A DNA stretch of 64,000 bases from Gordionus sp. m RMFG-2023 (lineage: Eukaryota; Nematomorpha; Gordioida; Chordodea; Parachordodidae). The notes beneath the pieces are model-generated. The model saw only the letters and a list, made by a program, of their open reading frames with translations, was not told the origin of the DNA and did no database searches. The position numbers and the translations under genes were made by a program. Shown here piece after piece: positions 59,001-64,000 of this stretch (positions are counted from its first letter, which is position 1; every line of letters starts with the position of its first letter). Location: positions 9,121,985 through 9,185,984 of the forward strand of contig NC_088776.1 in assembly GCF_954871325.1 (NCBI RefSeq), written 5' to 3'.

Positions 59001-62000
59001 AATTTTGGACGTATGTCAAAAAGAACCTTAATTTTTTTTAAAAAACAAAAAATTCATACTATTTTAATATATTATTATTCTTTTTTTGGGGGAACTTAGT
59101 CACAATTACGTTTTTATAGAATGAGCGTGTTTATTTTTATTATATTATAGTTTATAATTATAATATAGTTAAGTAATATGAATTAAATAAATCGATACTT
59201 TATCAATTATTAAATTGATCAAAATATTAGCTTGAAATTCAAAAAATATAATATCAAAATTTTGATACCTGGGGTGGCCTATTAAAATTTTTACCGAAAA
59301 TCTGAAATTCGCTAGGCCCCGCCTGATATTGTAAATAAATTGTGAATCCCATTCCCGGCCCTAAAATATCTTTTTCACGATTGCCATGCCTATGCCTAGC
59401 CCGTATAGTTGGGTAATGGCTAAATTTAGGCTGATTCGATCTACATAACCGTGCCGGAGGTAATTCGTTAACATTAATACATTTTTATATTAATTTCCTT
59501 TATATGTTAGCTACTATATATATTTTTTTAAAAAAAATCGCGAGACCAATGTGATAATTTTCAGCTAATGGTATAAATGGCTAAATAATATATTAATTAC
59601 TTAACTATACCGCTTTGCAGTTCTCTAATAGATATATTCAATTTTAAATGACTGGCTAATAACTTACTATTTTTTTTTTAAATATTGATCCATTATCTTA
59701 ATTATAAAAAAAATACATGAAACATTAAAGAAATTGAAAAAGATCAAAGAAAAATATTATCTTATTTTATATATATAAAATTTGAAAAAAGACGAACTAA
59801 AGGGATTCAGCTTACTGATCAAAATCATAACTCCGGCTAATAATTTTAAAATGCTCAACACTGTAAATTTTATTCTGACTAGTTATTTTTTTTTGTTGGC
59901 TTGGTCGGCTAAATTTACTGACTTCCTTGTGTAGTCAAAAAAAAGGAAGAAGGATCTCGATGATTCTTAAAACGGTCTGGTCCGGTCCGCTCTGCCATTT
60001 TAAATATCGGTTATCACCTTGACGATTATCATTTTATATAAATTAAATTATAAGCTTCTTTTTTTAACGAATATATAATATATAAGGTCTGCCTATTTCC
60101 TTTTTTGTTTGCCATTTAAAAAAAATAAAGTAATTGCGTTAATTAAATCGATAATATAATGTTAGCGTGTTTTGCGATCGGCGGCAGACGATCGTAAATG
60201 GGGATATTTAATTAATTATTTATGATCACATTTTTTCGTATTTTTTTTTGTTCTCGAAGTGTTACAATCGATTATTAATTTATTTTTATAATTTAAAAAA
60301 AAAATTAAATACAAAATAAATTGCATTATTATTTTTTTAATTTGTTAGTTTTGAGTTTGAAATATATATCCGAATTTGATTGAATATTAACGTTAAATAA
60401 GCATGTAATGAATGGGGTAAGCGGAAAATAATTCCCCGGAAAAAAAACCGGAAAAAAATCTCCGAAAATAATTTCCCAGGAAAAAAATTCCCCGGGAAAA
60501 AGTTCCCTAGAAAAAAGTTCCCTGGAAAATAATTCTCCAGAAAAAAAATCCCAGGAAAAAATATCCCCTGGAAAATAATTCCCATTGAAAATTATTCCCC
60601 GGAAAAAAATTCGCCATTTTTTAGATTTTAAATTTAATATATAGGGGAAAATAAATCCCCGGAAAAAAATTCTCCGAATAATTTTTTTTTAAAATTATCA
60701 AATATAACCCTGCAGATTAATTAACGAAAACATTTCTAAAAAAATATATTAAGTCTCGACGTTTGTGGATTTTTTTTGAGCATTATTTCTGTTTTAATTC
60801 TAAGCGATAAAGGGCAATCTTAAAATATAAGAATTTATAAATCGATTGGTAGCTTTGATACTTTATAATTTAGTAGATAGCATGAAAGTGTAGATTTTGT
60901 GACATCTTGGAAAGAAAATATGATAGATTTTTATAGAAATAGATAAAAATTATGGTTGCAATTTAAAAGTGAAAACAAATTTTTTTCCTAGAAAGAAGGA
61001 GATTAATTCTATGATCTACTTTTCACCTGGATTTCAATATATATTATAAAAACAGATCATTTAACCTCATTATATTTACAATGAAGAGGGGGGGGGGTAT
61101 TTCAAACCCACACGCCACTAAGGTTAAATAATAGATATATATAACATTAAATATGAATATTAGAACACTCTTCTGTTACGTACGTTTATATTAGTCTGAA
61201 TCCCAGACAAAAATAAAAAAATGGAAATTTTTTATGTTAATACAATACTATTGATTTTAAAAATTGTATCTGATTATAAATTTTAATTATTTTCGTCAAC
61301 TAATGACAAATATCAAGTTTGTGTCATATAGAACACAATATATTTTATATTCTAAAAATTATCAGCAAAAGACTTCATATATTACATAACAAAATAAAAA
61401 ATTTATTAACTATTTTTGAAGGCAATGATTTAAATTTTTAATATATTTCTAAAAACTTTATGGAAAATAATTTGTGTATAAATAAATATTTTTTTTATAA
61501 AGTTGCATTGAAAGTGGAGACGGATCCGTTTTTTACATCCGTTTCGTCAAAAGTCAATCTCATTAAAAATGATATATATGTTCAAAGTGCATCCGTTCCG
61601 ATACCTTCCGTCTTAAAAAAAGATCCGGCAAATTTTGAAGTCAAAACATGACTTTTTGATCCGGCAAATTTTATAGAGCTTATAAAGTTACTTATAATTT
61701 TTTAAAAATGAAAATAAATATATATCAAATTTAATGAGATTTACTTTTGACGGAACGGATGTAAAAAACGGATCAGTCTCCACTTTGAATGCAGCCTAAT
61801 AAATTTTTTTTTTAAAAATTTGATTTTTCAATAATATCTAAAAGTTGATGAAAATAGGTGAACTAGATTTATTTAACTTTCGTTTTATTATTCCTCAAGT
61901 CTTCTAGGGAATTTGAATTTAAAAAACATTTTGATTTAATTTAAGTACTGCATATCCAGGTCAAAATATGGTATAAATTTATAAATCCTACCCAAAATAA

Positions 62001-64000
62001 AAATCTGGTTATCATCATTACTTAGCATATAATAATATTTTGCCTAATATCACACAGACTAGGTATCCAATTCGTTTATTTTACAAATATTGTTTTGTTT
62101 AATTTTCACCGAACCTGGGTTCGGAATAAGGCCATAACATTATACATTATATTGGTTAGGATTAATTAATAATAATTTAATTTGGTTAGGTTTAATATTA
62201 ATAACTAGTTATTATTCATAATTTTGCTTAACAATTTTATCTGGGAAATTTTATTTCGAAAAATTTTATAAGAATTTATTTTAATTTTGTTGATTTTCTC
62301 AAAAATCTTACATATTTTATTTGGGGATTTTTTTTTTCTATTTTGTTAATTTTCTAAATAGGGGAATAATTTTCCGGGGTAATTTTTTCCGGGGAAATTT
62401 TTTCCGGGGAATAATTTTCTGTAGGAATTTTTTTTCGGTGATTTTTTTCCTAGAGAATTATTTTCCGAGGAATTATTTCCCGGGGAGTAATCTTTCGGGG
62501 ATTTTTTTTACCAAGGAATTATTTTCCTAGATTCAATGAATGGAGTTGGTTAAATATTATGATTATACTCTAATTCAAGGAAATTTCCGTTACAACAGCT
62601 GATTTATTTAAATTTACATGACCTGTCAGATTTGAAAGGTTATTGTTAAAAAGACTTATTAAATTTTATCAAAAACCATTTTTTTCACGCATCTTAATCC
62701 TAACCCATATCTCTCTGACTTTTAATCCTACTCCTTACTTCAGATAGCTTGTTTAATTTTAAATATATCTCATCCAAGTCAAAAAATTTTCTTCAGTTGA
62801 ACATTCCATGAGTTGAGCTATTATCAAATAATTAAAGAAGGAATTTAGTATAATATGTTGTCTCATAAGATAAAGTTTTGTCAACCCCTTTTAATATGTT
62901 TTATGTTTCCTGGTCCCCTTGGGAGAAATATGATTTTTTTTTAATAAATAACAATTATCATTTTTTCACGACTTAAGTTTTTTGATATTATTACTTTTTA
63001 TTAAGACAATAATTATTTTTTTTTAAAAATTATTAAAAATAGTTGTCATCTTAATTAAACTAAATGGTTAAGACCGAATTTCGGAACCCGACCGAAATCA
63101 GAAATCCGGAAACTAAAATCCTCTTAGACCCGATTTAAACCCGAAAGATTTAAAAGTAGAGAATAATAATAAATATTTATAAAAAAAAAATACATGGAAA
63201 TATATTTTTTTTTGTATTTCTATCAGTTTTCAATTTGAACAATATCGATTGGGATCGGGCCGTCGAAGATTTAACTTGGGAAAACCTTTTGGGGCTTGAC
63301 GGGACATACAGTTTCTTGGTACAAATTATAATTTTTTTAAAACAAATTAAATGCAAATGTAATTAATTAATGTATACTTAGTTTTATTGTTTTCATTTTA
63401 CTTCTAATTAATTTTACTTATATATATAATTTATATATTTTTTATTATTATTAAAGGAACATGCCTTGTGGATAATCGTTTTTAATGCTCTCTTCATATT
63501 CTTATTCGGTACAACTCATTTGCAAATAAATAATAGTTTATTAATAATAATAACTCTTGTAAGATTATATAACGAGTTTGTTAATTATTGTTCATGTATT
63601 ATGTCGCCGGTAACCTGCAAAACATCTAACTTTAAATTTTTTTTAGAGACAACAATAAAACGTATTTTGAATATTAATGAAATTATAAATTGAATATTGA
63701 GAAGGTAAGCTATTAAATATTAACACATTTTATAAAACTAATAAATTACTCTCATTAAACAATAAATTATATATTTAATGATTGGGAAAATTATACCTAT
63801 TTTTTGTCCATAATATATATATTGCATAACGGAAATTTAGGCATAGTTGGTTTAGGCAAATATGTTTTAAAAGTTAATATTTTAATAATATATCCTTTTC
63901 CTTTTTTTTTTTTTGGAAAAAAAATTTCAAGCTTTTCTGCCATATCATTACGGAAAACTTTGTTTCAAGGTGTTTAGACTTGAAAAAAAGGTAAGAAGCT
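56088..64000 (+). CDS. MARCH6: E3 ubiquitin ligase MARCH6 (Doa10/TEB4), 5' part
   Basis: Polytopic ER ligase for ER-associated degradation, including sterol-pathway enzymes. Exons: 56088-56115, 56179-56278, 56321-56394, 56440-56595, 56628-56700, 56750-57002, 57088-57616, 63227-63318, 63457-63558. All phases agree, giving about 469 residues before the window ends. The start [11 protein letters not shown] leads straight into the C4HC3 [36 protein letters not shown] and CELCKHPF. Then come DMPKSIPL, two membrane segments ([20 protein letters not shown] and [17 protein letters not shown]), a Ser/Asn/Pro-rich loop in exon 7, the conserved [19 protein letters not shown] and the next membrane segment [18 protein letters not shown]. 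Exon 9 may instead end at 63508, joining a short exon at 63841-63873 ([10 protein letters not shown]). The remainder of the gene is outside the window. Confidence 0.93.
57728..58285. mobile_element. Second, decayed TAGGGCTG-family MITE
   Basis: Left TAGGACTGTACCGATCC against right GGGTGCAGCCCTA, with GATCCAAT-type motifs inside both ends, as in 52070-52782. The flanks AATGCTAA and AATATTAG agree only partly, so the target duplication has decayed or the ends are slightly off. Confidence 0.65.
60416..62534. mobile_element. Foldback-type element with minisatellite arms
   Basis: The flanks AATGAATGG (60407-60415 and 62535-62543) are identical, a 9-bp or 8-bp target duplication. Left arm 60422-60690 repeats CCCCGGAAAAAAATTCC-like units of about 16 bp. 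The right arm 62360-62530 holds the same units inverted (GGGGAATTTTTTCC). The terminal GGAAAATAATTCC is shared inversely. The interior of about 1.7 kb is non-coding and contains a separate MITE. Confidence 0.85.
61500..61797. mobile_element. MITE with about 62-bp inverted ends
   Basis: Left GTTGCATTGAAAGTGGAGAC, continuing through GATCCGTTTTTTACATCCGT and CAAAAGTCAATCTCATT. The same sequence returns inverted at the right end, finishing GTCTCCACTTTGAATGCAGC. The arms differ at only a few positions. The short frame at 61460-61651 is an artefact of this element. No clear target duplication was seen. Confidence 0.88.

Larger units (their letters stand above)
57617..63226 (+). other. MARCH6 intron 7 (5.6 kb), transposon-rich
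   Basis: This long intron carries a TAGGGCTG-family MITE (57728-58285), a foldback element (60416-62534) and an inverted-repeat MITE inside that (61500-61797). The other parts are A/T-rich. The frames at 60337-60585 (minus) and 62321-62530 (plus), which give Phe/Asn/Gly-rich peptides, are by-products of the foldback arms. Confidence 0.75.

Noticed and set aside
60337-60585. 82-aa Phe/Asn/Gly-rich frame, and the similar one at 62321-62530
   Set aside because: Both are translations of the inverted minisatellite arms of the foldback element.
61460-61651. 63-aa frame on the plus strand
   Set aside because: It overlaps the arm of an inverted-repeat MITE and has no protein features.
1-64000. CRISPR array
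   Set aside because: The tandem repeats seen have no regular unique spacers, and the window is eukaryotic.

Overview
The window is AT-rich eukaryotic DNA. Long introns and intergenic DNA are close to homopolymeric A/T, while exons are visibly richer in G+C. It carries four conserved nuclear genes in small exons with GT..AG introns: MBTPS1 (site-1 protease), KLHDC4, RPL13 (eL13) and the 5' part of MARCH6 (Doa10-type E3 ligase). This set, an intact RTE-type LINE and many hAT-type DNA transposons point to an invertebrate animal. I cannot place it more precisely. No bacterial or organellar feature was seen.

Layout: 32-10145 (+) MBTPS1 in ten exons; 10146-11412 a short convergent intergenic gap; 11413-18841 (-) KLHDC4 in eleven exons; 18842-29149 transposon-rich DNA containing one copy of a 1.1 kb dispersed repeat, a decayed Gypsy-like fossil, and an hAT remnant split by a complete 3.2 kb LINE; 29150-30218 (-) RPL13 in five exons; 30528-30765 a GC-richer island with strong hairpins and no convincing frame; 31179-32329 the second copy of the 1.1 kb repeat; 34717-46147 a broken retroelement fossil whose gag-like part is split by an 8.25 kb hAT element; 46148-56087 AT-rich DNA with a 1 kb polypyrimidine tract and several MITEs; 56088-64000 (+) MARCH6 exons 1-9, with a 5.6 kb intron full of foldback elements.

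Three of the genes act in the secretory pathway or endomembranes or have no known shared role (MBTPS1 in Golgi proteolysis, MARCH6 in ER-associated degradation, KLHDC4 unknown), and RPL13 is ribosomal. I see no operon-like link between them. All splice joins given below keep the reading frame across phases. That is the main evidence for the gene models, together with similarity to the animal orthologues as I remember them.

The most unusual material is transposon architecture: (i) a full-length LINE whose 5' end is a tRNA-like Pol III promoter sequence, with boundaries fixed by a perfect 10-bp target-site duplication and by an uninterrupted related copy elsewhere in the window; (ii) two unrelated elements with 8-9 bp target duplications whose inverted arms are built from minisatellites; (iii) transposon-in-transposon nests up to three levels deep.
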